Below, one piece after another: positions 26,101 to 38,618 of a stretch of DNA of 64,000 nt; position 1 is the first letter of the stretch, and each line of letters starts with the position of its first letter. The stretch is taken from the NCBI GenBank assembly GCA_024362935.1, contig JANCRA010000031.1, positions 10,558,001-10,622,000 of the forward strand, in the 5' to 3' direction. The notes below the pieces were generated by a model. The model searched no databases. It was not told the origin of the DNA and saw only the letters and a program-made list of their open reading frames with translations. The translations under genes and the position numbers were made by a program. This stretch comes from Setophaga petechia (taxonomy: Eukaryota > Chordata > Aves > Passeriformes > Parulidae).

Positions 26101-29100
26101 CCACCCACTACCCACAGATGTCCTGTGAAGGTAAACAACATAGCTTTAAAAAAAAGCAGAGGGAGATGAAAGAGGAAATATTAAAACAGTCTGCAAAGTT
26201 CACAGGTAAAATACTTTATCACAGTATTTATCAGTAGGAGTGTGGTGGGTCATTTGCTTGGTGCCTGTGACTGCAATGTCTCTGGGGAATCCCACTTTAA
26301 TGTTATCATCCTGCAGCAGGGCTTCTCCTCAGACTCCCATAAAAAATGGCAGGAAGTTCCTTGCATTCCAGGGCCAGCAATGGTCAGGTCACAACACAGC
26401 ACTGATGCCCTGGCTAAAGGATATTGGGAATGGGACATGGGCAGAGATCCAGATACTGCCTATGTAGAACTTCACAGAGTTCTATCCATTAGAGGACAGA
26501 AAAAGCAGTACAGGGATACAAGCTAGGCTTGTAGACTGAAGCCAAAAACATTCTTGTCCCTTGATCACTGTCAGTGGTAAAGGATGTGGCTAGACAACCT
26601 TACTTGCTCCATTTTCTGAGTGGTCTACCATGAAGTCCAAATCCACCCCTATAAATGCAATGGAGCCTTAACTGATACTTCTTTATGCTGGATCAGTCAG
26701 TCAGCATGGTTCCACCGCTCAGCTCCTTTCAAGGAGCAGTAGCATCCACAGACAATCTGTGAAAGCAGCCTCAGGAGTCTGGGAAGAGTGATATTTTTTC
26801 TGTGAGATATTTGAAATACTGTATTTCCCTGAAAAGTGGTTAGAAAATGCAGCCAAGAAGCGGAAGGAAAGGATAGGATAATTTTTTTTCTAAGACATCT
26901 ATATCTTTCAAGCATGGCTGAACATGAAGACTTTGGAAAGGTAGGACTTTTCAAGTAACAATGAGAGCCATTATAGACGTTTAATATCAGTATTTTCTAT
27001 ACCTCAGCTTGGGTATAAAGTGTAAGAGAAATGACAGGACAGCTAGGAGAGGCTGGCTTGGTCTCAGCACACTTCAAAGAGAGCACACAAACAGCTTGGG
27101 TCTACACATACATCTCTCTAATTCACTTGAGTACTGGAATTCTGCCCTACTCTGCTAAAATACTACTTCAGTGCTCAGGAGTAGACTCTGTATTGCATTT
27201 TGGAGCTATAAAAAGACATTAGGACTTGAATTTTGAGAAAGTGCCTCCTTATAAGCTCAAGAAAAAGGGCAGAAATGATTTAATCAAGCTAAAGGCTGGG
27301 GATGTAAATCTGCTGTGAGAGGGAAAATGGAGAAAATCAAAGTTTTGTCTGAAAATGGGTCTCATTCCAACCTAACCAATTCCATTCTGACCCAGCATCA
27401 AAAAGTGGTTTAATAAACCACAGCTGAAATAGGAAGCAGAATTTTTCAGGTTTAAGGACATGCTGTCTCCATTCCATGAGGCTCAGGGAATTTGCATCAA
27501 GGTTTCAACTCTTCCCTCAGATCACTTGCCTCAGCCCAGCACAGTTCATGCTACAAGACTAACAGTTAAGAACAGATAACAAAATGTTAGTTGATGTTGC
27601 AAGTGAAATAAGTTACGGGGTTATGCTCTTAATTTTACAGTCCATATCTGCATATATGTCTGTGCATCTTTCCAGAAATATCTATAAATACATAGATGCA
27701 TCAGACTCCATTTTATTTAGCCTTTCTCTCTCCTTTGGGTAATTTCAGGGGAGGGCCAAAGAAACTTATCCTAAAAACCTAATTTCTATTTTGAGAAATT
27801 ACACTCTTGATTTAGAAAGGATGTGTTTTGTTCTGGGGTAATCTCTCCCAATTCTGCTGTGACAAGGCAGCATTCTCAGACTCCAGGACTCGTTGCAGTG
27901 TGGTACCTCCTGGCAGGTGTTGTGGATGTAAAAGACAGAAAGCTCTTGTTTACTCTGGATTCCTTTGCCCTTTCAGCCTCTCACAGACTGAGCAAATGGA
28001 GGAAAACACAACCTCTGCTGGAACAAAATGTCCTTGTAGAAACAACAGATCTTCGTAACTTTAAGCACTTGCTAATTAGGGCTATGCCAAGGAAACAAGG
28101 CCGGTTCTTTCTAATCTCCATAGAAACGCTCAGTCATGCTTCCTTCCTAACCCACTGCAAGCATGTCAGCATGCACCAGCAAGCCTTACTGGCTGGTCCA
28201 GCCTTTTTTAGCCAACATTATGTCTGGAAGATGCAGGAAGGATTAAAAAAAACCAAAAAAGAAAGGAAAAAGTATTAGTTGTTTTATTAATAGGCACAGT
28301 TATCAAGAAATTCAGTTGATCGTTTTACCTTTCCTGTTTATCACATATTACAATGGGTAACCTGAGATGCTGAAAGCTCTCTGAAATTCCTGGCAATCCA
28401 CAGATGTGTACATGCGTTCCCAAAATATTTTACTAAAACTAGGACTAAAAGTTTCAAGCATGGAAATGCTCTTTATAGCAGATGTTAGTCTTTTTTTATT
28501 GTTAGAAAACTGGGTTATATAAGTATTTGTCAGATTGAGATTTTTTTGTTTCAGAGATTCCAGTTAGATGCTAATTCAAAGTCTTAAACTACATTTGAGG
28601 TGCTGCTTGCGGTTTGATGGCTGGAAATATGATGACAGCACAAAGTAACTGTAAAGTAACTGTAAACTGCTCCATCATCTTTTTTTGGCTCAATCTGGGA
28701 CCATCTGGGACCTCCTCATCTCTTGCCCCTGCAGCTGTTTGAGAGTCTGTCATTTGCTTGTGGCAGACTTCTGCAAGTCTCTTTGGATCCCTGTGGCAGG
28801 ATAAGGAGCTGTTGGGTGTGCTCACTCCTGAGACTGCCTGTCCTCCAGAGGGTGCCTTCCTGCAGTGCATCCATGGAGATGCTTGCTCTCAGGACACAGC
28901 TAACCTGGCTTTGAGGAGACCTTCAGGTGTCAGGCACACTTACCATTAGGTCCTTTCCTCATAGCCCAAGGAATACTGTAGTGTAAAGGGTAGTCAATAA
29001 TGCTTGGCACTGTGCTTTGGAGCTCCCTGGCTTCCATGCACCATGGGATTATATTTTTTTACCTACACCCACAAAGACTCATGCATGTAGCTCTAGGAGT

Positions 29101-29972
29101 TATAGTGTGATCACCAGGAGGGAGAGAGATCTCTGCTGCCAGACAGGGCATGTCATTTGCCTTAAACTCTAATGCAGAGGAGTTCTGCATACACTAGGGA
29201 CTGCTCTGTGGCCAGTGTGTACTGGATTTTTATTCCTCCATGCAAGTTCTTGGAAGAAAAACTTGTGTGCCCTTGTTCTGAGTTCATTCATTCCTTAACT
29301 CTTTTTTCCTTTTTGGGAATGGCTTTTTAGTTGGCCTGTCTTAAAGTAGCAGTTTACTTAGCATCTGGGAGAAGTTCTAAAGAAAAAAAAACAAAAACAA
29401 AAAAAACAACCAACATTCCAGGAAGCAAGACTTGTGTAAGGGATATGAGTTCCATATCTGCTCCCTGACTTACATTTCAAATCCATCTTAATAACAAAGC
29501 AACTGCAGTCTATTTGCAATTTATAAAAACAAAATGTGAAATCCTAGCCTAATGCTTTGAAACCAAATCTAACAGTTCACAAATTCCATGTGTCACGCTA
29601 ATCTGAAGGCTCTGCCTACTATAAACATTTCTGAATCCACAAATGCATTTCATGTTGCCTCTGCCACACTTCAGTGGAGGAAGAGAGGGAGAAAGGAAAA
29701 TCTCTGCAGCACTGAAAGTAATCAGCCTTACAGTAATCAGTCTTAATTGTAAACAAATCTTAATTGTAAAGATGTTTTTAAAAGGAAAAGGATAGACTAA
29801 AACTTTATGACATCAACAACAGGATTATGTGGCCATTGGATTTTTAAATTCTGTTGTCTAGTTAAATTAGCCAGTTCTTTCCATCTTTCCAATGACAGAT
29901 TCAGCCAATTCACATGACCAATAAACTGTATGATGTGTAGATTGGTGTTTCCAAACTGATAAATCAGTGTTT
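20151..29972. other. Intergenic or intronic DNA, no gene recognised
   Basis: About 10 kb with no supported exon, RNA gene or intact mobile element. Small local duplications occur (for instance AAAGTAACTGTA twice near 28.65 kb). The longest open frame (27823-28278, plus, 151 codons) is not recognisable and is within chance expectation. Confidence 0.55.
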
Positions 29973-30112
29973 AGGAGGTAAGTGCAATTGGGCTACATCT
30001 TAGTCCGGACGGTATTTGTAATTAACTTGGAGCTTCAGTTGAAGGAGATAAGTGCAATTGGGCTACATCTCAGTCCTGACGATATTTGTAATTAACTTGG
30101 AGCTTCAACCTG
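29973..30112. repeat. 70-bp tandem duplication, two copies
   Basis: Two adjacent copies with a period of 70 bp (29973-30042 and 30043-30112) share long identical blocks such as AGTGCAATTGGGCTACATCT and ATTTGTAATTAACTTGGAGC. A few substitutions separate them, including CCGGACG against CCTGACG, so the duplication is not brand new. It has no open frame and no obvious relation to a known element. Confidence 0.9.
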
Positions 30113-33100
30113 AAAGACAGAAGGCCAGATGCTTAGTAAAGCACAGCCAGCAGTAAGATAATTAAGTTACATCACATGATGCTGGCTGCAACTTGGGTTT
30201 AATCCAGAACCTTAGCTCTGTGCTAGGAGAATTACTTTAATTACCTGCTATGAAGGGAGAACACATCTCTCACTGGCTGTAGGTAAATCATGATATGTAC
30301 CCTTAAGATCTAAATCAACAAAATCCACCCAAAGCAGAGAGAAAGAGCACTGATGCTGAGTCAGATCAGAAATCCAAGTCATCCCCTGCAGTGCCAGGAA
30401 AGCACTCGGTGACCGATGTTTGGGGACATCCCTGCCAGCTGGTTTCAGTGGGACTTAGATTAAGGACAGGCTTTTTTATGTAGGGATCTAGATGCCAAGG
30501 AATTGAAGGGCCAGTGATCTCATGGGCAGAGCCAAACAAAAACAGGGAGAGTTCTGCTGCTTTGCCCTTTGCCATTTCCTCCGGGGATTTAGTATTAATC
30601 TTAATTAATAAGGTTATGATCTTAGCTTAAAAGGCCATGAAGTTGTAAGACTGGGTTATTTCCACATTCAGTGGCCTTCCAGAAGTCATTACCCTATGAT
30701 TCTTGAATGCCTTAAAACCTGTGAGCAACTCTGAGAAGACTAAAAAACTTCATGCACATAGATAAGGCCCCAAACGACATGAAAAAACGGCCACTTATTT
30801 CCACAACAACAGAAGTTGTAGTGAATTGTCATTTTTAATGGATACTTAACAAACCAGGTGCTTGGCTGCGAACTTCATTATTCTTTAGGAGACTATCAGC
30901 ACTTCTTCCTGTCTCCCACAGGAGTTATTGAGATGTGCAACTTAAGCACCAAAGAGATGAGAAGCCAAGGAAAGGGCAGGAAATTACAGAAATGTATGTA
31001 TAGCACAACTGCAAATTTCACTTGATTGTATTAATATATCTGCTTACAAAGTTTGGGATTAATCTTGTCCGGCTTTGTAAAATCAAGAATCATCCAAGTT
31101 TCCCTTATAAGCAGTAGAGAAAAACAAGTACCCCCAGAGGGCATTGTATCCCAGCTGTCTCCAGAGGAATGGGGTGACTCATCCTTCACAGATGGATACA
31201 TCTTTCTACTGAGAGATTTCAAACAGTCGGGGATGACCATAGTTCAGTTAGTGCAACAAACCCCACCCAAAGAGACCAAAAACATGAGTCCTAAGGAACC
31301 AGTTAGTGGTTAAAGTGAGTAGGAAACTGCAAAGGAGAACAGAGCCTTGTAGTAAGTGACAGCTTACTTGTATCTATCTCCCCATTCATTTGCTTGTTCA
31401 CAGCATGAAACTGCTGTTAAGACATGGTCTGGGTCCTTACCCCGTGTCAGCTGTCAGCTGAGCAAGCTTTTGAGGTGAATGGGAATTTTTTGGAATAAGG
31501 ATAAAGATAATACTAAGAATGCACATCTGAATTTCTTCCTGTGAGAAAAATAGGAATGGACAATCTTACTTATCTTTTGCTACGACAGATGAATGTAATT
31601 ATCCACTAAAACCTACCTACAACAGGACAAGTAAAAAAAAATTCACAGTCTTTGAGCCAAGTTTGGACTATGCTCCTGGAAGGAAAAGTGGCTCCTTTCA
31701 AAGATTAAAAGTGCATTTTGCACCCTTCAGCTTAACACAGGAAACGGGAAAACGGTTTTTGGAAAACAGCATCAGCCTTGGACAATATGTGTGTTTGGAA
31801 GGTGCTCTAGCATGTGGCTTTGTGGAGACCCTGCTTCCTTCTTACCCGATTTACTCAGAGCAGCTTCATGCCTTCCTCTTTATTTTTATCCCACCTCATT
31901 TTCACTTCTGCTTTCCCCTGCTGTATTCTTGCAGTGGGTTGTGTTGGAGGCCAGACAATAAAATTATATTCTTCCAGCCATGAAACTACTTGGTATCTGT
32001 TTGCTGTATATTCCTTTTCTTCTTCCCTCCTTCTGGTGATCTCATGCTCACATGTGACTTTCGTCTCCAAATCTTTTTTGGCACTATGAGGTCTGCATTT
32101 ACCCTTAATCATGCTCCTTATCATGTTGATTTATTTTGAACATGTAATGGTGATGCAAGCTTCTCTTCAGGTCTTTTGCAGAAAGCTCCCTTTGGCCATC
32201 CATTCTTGAAAATTACTTTTTTCATGATAGCTCAAATCCATCTGTGGCTCTAAAGAATATGAAGCTATTCCTATACAAGAAAACTGGTATTACAAAGCCC
32301 TAGTGCAACTTCACTGATTTCACAGAATCACAGCAGGGAGGAATTTAGATCCCCTGGGTTTATGCTACTCCGGAGCACATCTTGCTTCAACTTGTTTATT
32401 GATGTAATTTGTGAATCTGTACTTTATGTATTTATGTTGAAAGAGTTTGCCCCACCCCAATTTGAGTGTCTAGAAAAGCTCATTGTTTCAAAGGCAAAAC
32501 TCACTAGTGACATTTTCATCGGAAAATGTCTTTCTAGACTAATTCAGTTTTATCATTATCATTTGAATAAGCTGACAGCAACCAAAGCTGGTTTTGGGAA
32601 ATCCTTTGTTTTAGAAAGCTGTATGAATGTAGATGACAGATAGGCTGGCTTAATCTTTCTAAAGTATTCATTGCCTCCCTTACTTGTACAGCTGAATTAT
32701 AGTGTGACTTTCTGCAATAGCAATGGCCTGGTGGTGAGCTCAGAAGCAACATATTACCTGTGTTCTCAGGAATTTCTGTTGTGGAATACTACTTTGTGTG
32801 ACCACAGAACTATTCTACAATGAAATCCTAACGAGAAGTAAGCACGCAAAATTTCTTTCTCATGCATGTAGGTCTGATTTATTTTGCTTGCAGACCTCAA
32901 GATTTACATCCATGCTTCTGCTGTTCCCATTTAGGCAGTGCCTAAATTGAAGCATGTGAGATGTAGAACAGCAATTTTCCGGTTGTTATCTATTGACAAG
33001 GATTAAGATGGATGCTTCATCTTAGAGTCCCGGATATGCTTAGCAAATATGTATGGACGGGCTCTGATAAGCAGGCAGTGACTAACCTGTGATTTCTCTG

Positions 33101-36100
33101 TAGTGTGATGGCATCACCACTGTTTAGGATGGAAGGATCCTACCATCCCTGCTCTCCTCAGTCTGCTCTGCTGTAAAGATCTGATGCAATCAGAAGTAAT
33201 GCAAGACAGCCTTTGCATCAGATCCAAGGCAGAATATTGTTGGCTCACATTTTGGATGAAAAGCATACAAAGCACAGAAATTTAGCAGACTGATGCTTAT
33301 AGAACTGGCCAAGGGTGGCATTACTCAGAGATATTAAAGGAAAGGGGATTTTGCTGTACTTTATGGATTGGTATGAACCTAACCCCAGGGTCCTGTCAGT
33401 GTTGCCTCCTGTGGCTAGGAAAGGGGCTGCTGAGTACAGAACCTCTACCCGGGTGGTCCCCATACCCAGAGCATCACCCACACCCAAATCCCAGGGACCT
33501 TCCTCAAGCAAAACTCTGACGTGCTGCAGTGGCCATGAAAGTTGGCAATGACACCTTATTGTTAAATGCTTTGGGACACCTCAAATATGAATAGAGCTAT
33601 ATAAAATTCAATTCTATTGTAAAGAAAACAGCTGTCATGAATTAAGGCTATGTACAGCTTTTGAAATGTGGACAACTGTCCAGTATGGAATGAACAGAAA
33701 ACTTAGCCCATTTAACTTCAAGATGGAGATTTGTCTTCTTTTTCCAAGAAAACAAAACCCCAGGGATTTTAAATCTATAAACCATGTATAGCATATCACC
33801 CAAACAATTTCTTTTGAGGTTTGAAAAACCCCTTGCTGCTAATTGTTGGTTATAGATGGTTTGAAAGAAAAATGTAATTTTAATGCTGAGTTTAATTAAA
33901 ATGCCTTTAATAACAGTCATGGATTTTGCAGCACAAGTGCTAAAAGGCCAAAGTCTACTTTTGCAGTGAACTGAGTTCAGAAGAACCAGATGAGCAGCAA
34001 TCCCAGACAGATTTGGGTCAAACTTTGCAAAATGTTTTGCTTTTAATGCGACAAAAGTCTGCTTTCCCAATAAGAACATTTTTCTTGAAAGGAACAGATT
34101 TAATGTTTGAACTTTATCATTTCCTCTTCTACAAAACAATAGGGTAGAAAAAGAAACCTTTCCAATTTTTCACTCCTTTAATTAATAAGACATTCTTTAG
34201 TGTATGACAGGAAAGATATGTGATGAATATACTTGATATGTTATGATTAATAGTGGTCTAGGGAGGTTTTAGAGACACGAGACGCCCCATAAACACAGAA
34301 TTAATACCAAAGTGAACATTTTTATAATGTCCATTTTGGCACTCTCCCTGACCTAAGATGTTAGTAGCTTTATATATTATTTAATTAATGCTTTAAAAAA
34401 ACAAAATGCAAACAGTTCTTTTCAAACCATATCAATTCATTGTATGACCTGTGTGGGTTTGAACTGGCACAGTTAGTCAAAACATTCCTAGTGCCACTTT
34501 ATTTCCATAAACCATTTGTATTGTAAATTTTACTAGAAATTTCCGTGCTAGGTTTGAGGGGTTCAGGCAGAGGGCACTTTGAGTATAGGGGCTGAATGTA
34601 GCTTCTTATCAAAATTATTTAACAATGTAATTAGAAATAATTAGAGAGGGAAGCTACGCTAGAGCTATCTCTTACTTACAACTAGAGTCTGCAATATCCC
34701 TATTCAGGTCTGAAAACAGTGGACCTGACTAACATCTCACACTGGTGAAAATTACAAATAACTAGTGGTGTAAATAGTACAAAACAGTAGAAAAATAAAG
34801 GGATGTTTTGGTCCACTGTCCATCTCTTGCAATGAAGGTTATGTAGGTGGTATCTCCCACTTGGTTGTATCTGGAAAGGTCCTTGACTCAGGGCTGTTTT
34901 GGGTACTCTGTGGAGCTGATGGTAGATAGAGTCAACCATTGAAGGAAAGCCAGTTGGTACACGTATATAAACCCAGAAGGATGGGATTATACGTGGTCAG
35001 TGCCTGCCAGTAGAACACAGCAGCAGTGTATCAGTGCAGGATGAAGAGTAAGCCCAGAGGGAATCACTTGTTTGAAACCCTGAGCTGGCCACGGAACTGA
35101 GCTGAGGAGTGCTGATAACAAGGACAAAATCCTCTATGTGCTACAGGCCTATTGTATCTGAGAACCCAAGCCTGAAGACTGTGGTTATAAAAATAGAAGG
35201 GTACTCAGCAACCTTCCCTAGCCTCTGAAGGAAAGAATGGAAAGGAGGAAAATTGGGAAGTTCAATCTGAAAGTAATCACACCAGTGCTGCCTGGGTTAC
35301 AGAAAGGACAGCTTTTAGCCTGCTTACTAGTCCAGGGAAAATTAAGGGATAACTCAAATGTCCAGGCTGTCTCTGAAAAAAAAAGGAAAACAGAATATAT
35401 AGTTGAGAATCTTAAATCACCTTTCACCAAAAATCTACAATGCTTTGTCAAGGATGAGAGAACAGGGATATTGAAGTGCTTGTGAGGAAAAAATATATTT
35501 TAAGACAAACCTGGGATGGAGTAACATTATGTGCTGTACTTTAAGAGACCATACAGGAGTAAGCGATCACTAAGTGTGGATAAAACCATTTGGAATATAT
35601 GTACTGTCTGCTATGCTATGCCAAAATATAGGATGAAAAATAAATATTAATATTAAGGATAAGGTCCAGGTTTTCATGAGCATGATAGGAGAAAATTTTC
35701 TTTATCAACTAAGATAAAGTTCATTGAACAAGAGGGCACCCTTAATTACACTTTGTTTTTATAAGTGATAAGAAATAAAAATTTGTTTCAAGTTTTTCGT
35801 GGGTTGATTCAGTTTAAATACAATTTAACTGTAAACAAAGGCAGTTTTGTAATTATAAGGTTTTAGATTTCAAATGGATAAAGGCTCAGAAATAAAGATA
35901 CCTAATTAGTGAGCTATCAAAAGAAATCAAGGACCAGAGAGCAGAAGAAACATAGAATTACTCAAAGTCAAAGGGATGAAGCCTATCTGGACCCTGTATC
36001 ATAAGCAAAGGAAAAATCTTTGTAAACTTGTGGGGAAAGCACTCTGGACAAAAAGTAGTAAGTACCCACCTTGAAGAACATATCAAAGGTTTTTAAAAAG

Positions 36101-36400
36101 TCTTCTCAGGATGGAAAATTGAATGATCAGCAAAATGAGCTACATTAAATGTCAGGAAATACAAAGGTGAAGTGAGAATCAGTGGAATTCAATCTGAATT
36201 ATACCTTGGAAAAAAAAAACAACTTGAGACAACAAGCAAAAAGTTGTTTAACTATATGTATAATAGTGAAGAAAAAGTAAATCCCCACTGGAGTGAAGAT
36301 GGTAAAGAAACCAATGGTAATTCAGGTAAAGTTTCAAAACTCTGCCTTTTAAAAAATAAAAACAGTGAAATAGAGTAGGGTGGGTAATGGAAGTGAGAGC
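30113..36400. other. Intergenic or intronic DNA, no gene recognised
   Basis: No exon or RNA gene could be supported. A 163-codon open frame (33648-34139, minus) has no known motif. Parts of 35.0-36.4 kb may be upstream remains of the decayed LINE described next, but I see no readable motif there. Confidence 0.5.
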
Positions 36401-36649
36401 CTCAAGATGAAAATATGCAGAGCTGAAGTTGAAGCACAAATCTCCAAACCAGAGAATATCTCTCCTGTAACTGTGAAAGAGCCAACACAAGAAACTGAAG
36501 ACTGAACATTAATTTTTGTATCGGTTACATTGAATTGGCATTGTGCATTAAAATTGAGCATAGCTAATCCAATCCTCGTGAAAAGATGGAAATAGCCCAC
36601 TGACAACTAACCTGACTTCAGCAGAATACAAAATATAGGCAAAAATTTT

Positions 36650-37560
36650 GAAAGAAAGTGTAAATCGAGAGAAATGAAAATCAATATAAAATGGAGCATG
36701 GCTTTAACACAACCGAATCATGCAAGAATAAGCGAGTATATTTCTTAGATGACAAAAATACTTTTGTAGACAAAGGAAATGCAGCATTTAATCTGAATTT
36801 CAGGTAAACATTACATATGAAAACATAGGAAAAAGGTTACAGTATGCACAGAAGCTGAGAATTAGTACAATAACTATAAGGTCAACAGGGAATTACCTAA
36901 AGGGCACCTCACAACAGCTTCTGTTGAAAGTGAGATTATCAGGCGGGAGGAAATCTCTTGTTTGATGGATTGACCTTAGGACCAATTCACTTAATAGTTT
37001 CATTAGCAACTTTGGCATATAAAAAAGTAGCAAATGAGAAATATTTACTGATGACATAAAACTGGAAAGCATTAAAAGAATTTGAAAGAAAGAGATAACC
37101 TTGGGGACTGGTGCACTAGAAATGAGATCGTGTGTAACAGAACTGAAAGCAACGCCCTTGCACAGAGGGAGCAAAGACACAGGTCTGCCTCCATCTGTCT
37201 GGCTAGTTTGAACTTCAGAAAGAGAGAAAATTCTTTTCTTTCCTGCTCACCTATTATCAAGAAGGAAGCACTGAAACTGCAAATAATTAAATGAAGGGTT
37301 TCTCAAAGACTGGAGAGACTACTTCCTGAGCAAATGTAACAGGGCTCATATAGGTCATCAAGATGAAGCTTGAGAAGAGGTAGGATTGTTTCCCCTAAGT
37401 ATGCTGTGGGTGTAGAGAGGAAATCAGAGAATAAGAGCTATTTGAGCTAATGGACAGTTCTGGCAAGAGAGCTGTGTACACCGCTTCCTACACAGAAATA
37501 TAAATTTTTGGAGCAGTTTCCCACTAGCTGTATTTGAAAGAAAAAATCTCACTAGCTTGT
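36650..37560 (+). pseudogene. Decayed CR1-like LINE reverse transcriptase
   Basis: Translating short stretches in different plus-strand frames gives, in the correct order, fragments of a LINE reverse transcriptase. At about 36.69-36.80 kb a HGF...SC block precedes FVDKGNA, which resembles the family block before the first catalytic aspartate. At about 36.97-37.02 kb GLTLGPIHLIVSLA resembles the family GxxLGPxLFxIxxxDL block. At about 37.05 kb FTDDIKLE corresponds to the FADDTKLG catalytic box. At about 37.48-37.53 kb FLHRNINFWSSFP resembles the C-terminal end of the ORF. Frameshifts and stops separate these pieces, so the copy is long dead. Assignment to CR1 rather than another LINE is inference. 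Confidence 0.5.
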
Positions 37561-37970
37561 TAAGAATCAGTTTATGCAATGAACTCTACTTCCACCAGCT
37601 GCCTGATGTATCTGGGCTGAAAGCTCACAACCTACACTAGCTCTTCCACTCCTACTCTCTAGAGCTGCAGTCGCACACATCTTCGCAGCTGAGGTTCACT
37701 TGCAGTTTTTTTTTCTGACAAATTCAATGTAACTCATGCATTTAATGACCCATCACCATAAATATTTGGACACCTTGAAAATGCTGGCTTTGAAAGGAAG
37801 GTGGGAGACCTGCAGAGTGCTGTTTCCACACTTTTGACAGAATTAACCTCACCATAGGGATTTTAAGAGTTAACCAAACTCAGAAACACTGAATTTCAAA
37901 AAGGTTCAGAGGGGGTGTGGGGCTGGAAAGAGGAATTGTCAAAAGAAGGCAAGTTAGAGTAAGACCTTAC

Positions 37971-38101
37971 TGAGCCCTGTCCTTTCAAATTTCCTGTGCT
38001 TGACACATCATCAGGATGATGTCAAAGCGACTTAACCAAGTATGACACTTCATTCCAATGATGTGTGGCCAAGCAGAGGAAATTTGAAAGGATGTGGCTT
38101 A
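37971..38101. repeat. Inverted repeat, about 42-bp arms with a nested palindrome
   Basis: The arms share TCCTTTCAAATTTCCT followed by a GTGCTTG or CTGCTTGG variant and ACATCAT in inverse orientation (about 37971-38012 and 38058-38101), with a few mismatches and a two-base indel. Within the left arm and spacer, 38005-38022 is a perfect palindrome of two 8-bp halves around AG. The structure could be a small palindromic DNA transposon or a local inverted duplication. No target duplication was found. Confidence 0.7.
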
Positions 38102-38318
38102 TGGTACTGAAAACAATCATTTAGAGAAATGCATCACTGCTGGTTTTCAATTTAAATGAATTTTAAGCTCTTTCTCTCCTCTCCTAAAAACAAATACTTG
38201 GAGTATTTGCATTGCTGCTGAGCTTGCCAAAGGTTGTTAAAATGGCTTTACTGTGATTGAAAAGGGAGCCCCTAGTTCTGATGTGGAGACTTCATCATAC
38301 TTGGTGATATTAGTATAG

Positions 38319-38612
38319 TGTCACCCTGGTTTTTTAAGATTCTCAAGGCCTTCTGATATTGACATTCTTCTAAGGAACTTTATCACGCACTTTCTTGTAA
38401 ATAACTTGTTGTTCACATTCCTTTGATGGAGGAGGAGAGAATTGATGGACTGTTGTTGTAGCCAGTGTCATTGGAGAGGTGTCACTGTCGCCCTCCAATC
38501 CTCTGTCACCTTTGTAAAACTATAAATATAGGAGTCAGAAAATAAAACTTCCCTTTTTTCCTTCACCTTGAAAGAGGTGTGTGCTCGTGTTCCTTTGTGT
38601 CTGATAGCGACA
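38319..38612 (+). mobile_element. Solo LTR, 294 bp, with 6-bp target duplication GTATAG
   Basis: The element begins TGTCACC and ends GCGACA, giving the short inverted termini TGTC/GACA, and is flanked by the identical hexamer GTATAG at 38313-38318 and 38613-38618. Inside are a CCAAT box near 38.49 kb, a TATA box TATAAATA at 38521-38528 and a poly(A) signal AATAAA at 38541-38546. The very short distance between the TATA box and AATAAA, the small total length and the 6-bp duplication recall LTRs of alpharetrovirus type, in which the poly(A) signal sits at the U3/R border (family knowledge). No internal genes remain. Confidence 0.85.
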
Positions 38613-38618
38613 GTATAG

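Noticed and set aside
27823..28278. 151-codon open frame on the plus strand
   Set aside because: No recognisable similarity, and it overlaps AT-rich and lysine-rich low-complexity sequence at its end.
32310..32360. Possible reverse-oriented CR1 start (CACAGAATCACAG)
   Set aside because: Only about 15 bases resemble the CR1 tail complement and the rest does not continue the match.
33648..34139. 163-codon open frame on the minus strand
   Set aside because: No family motif, composition like the background. A few frames of this length are expected by chance in 64 kb read in six frames.
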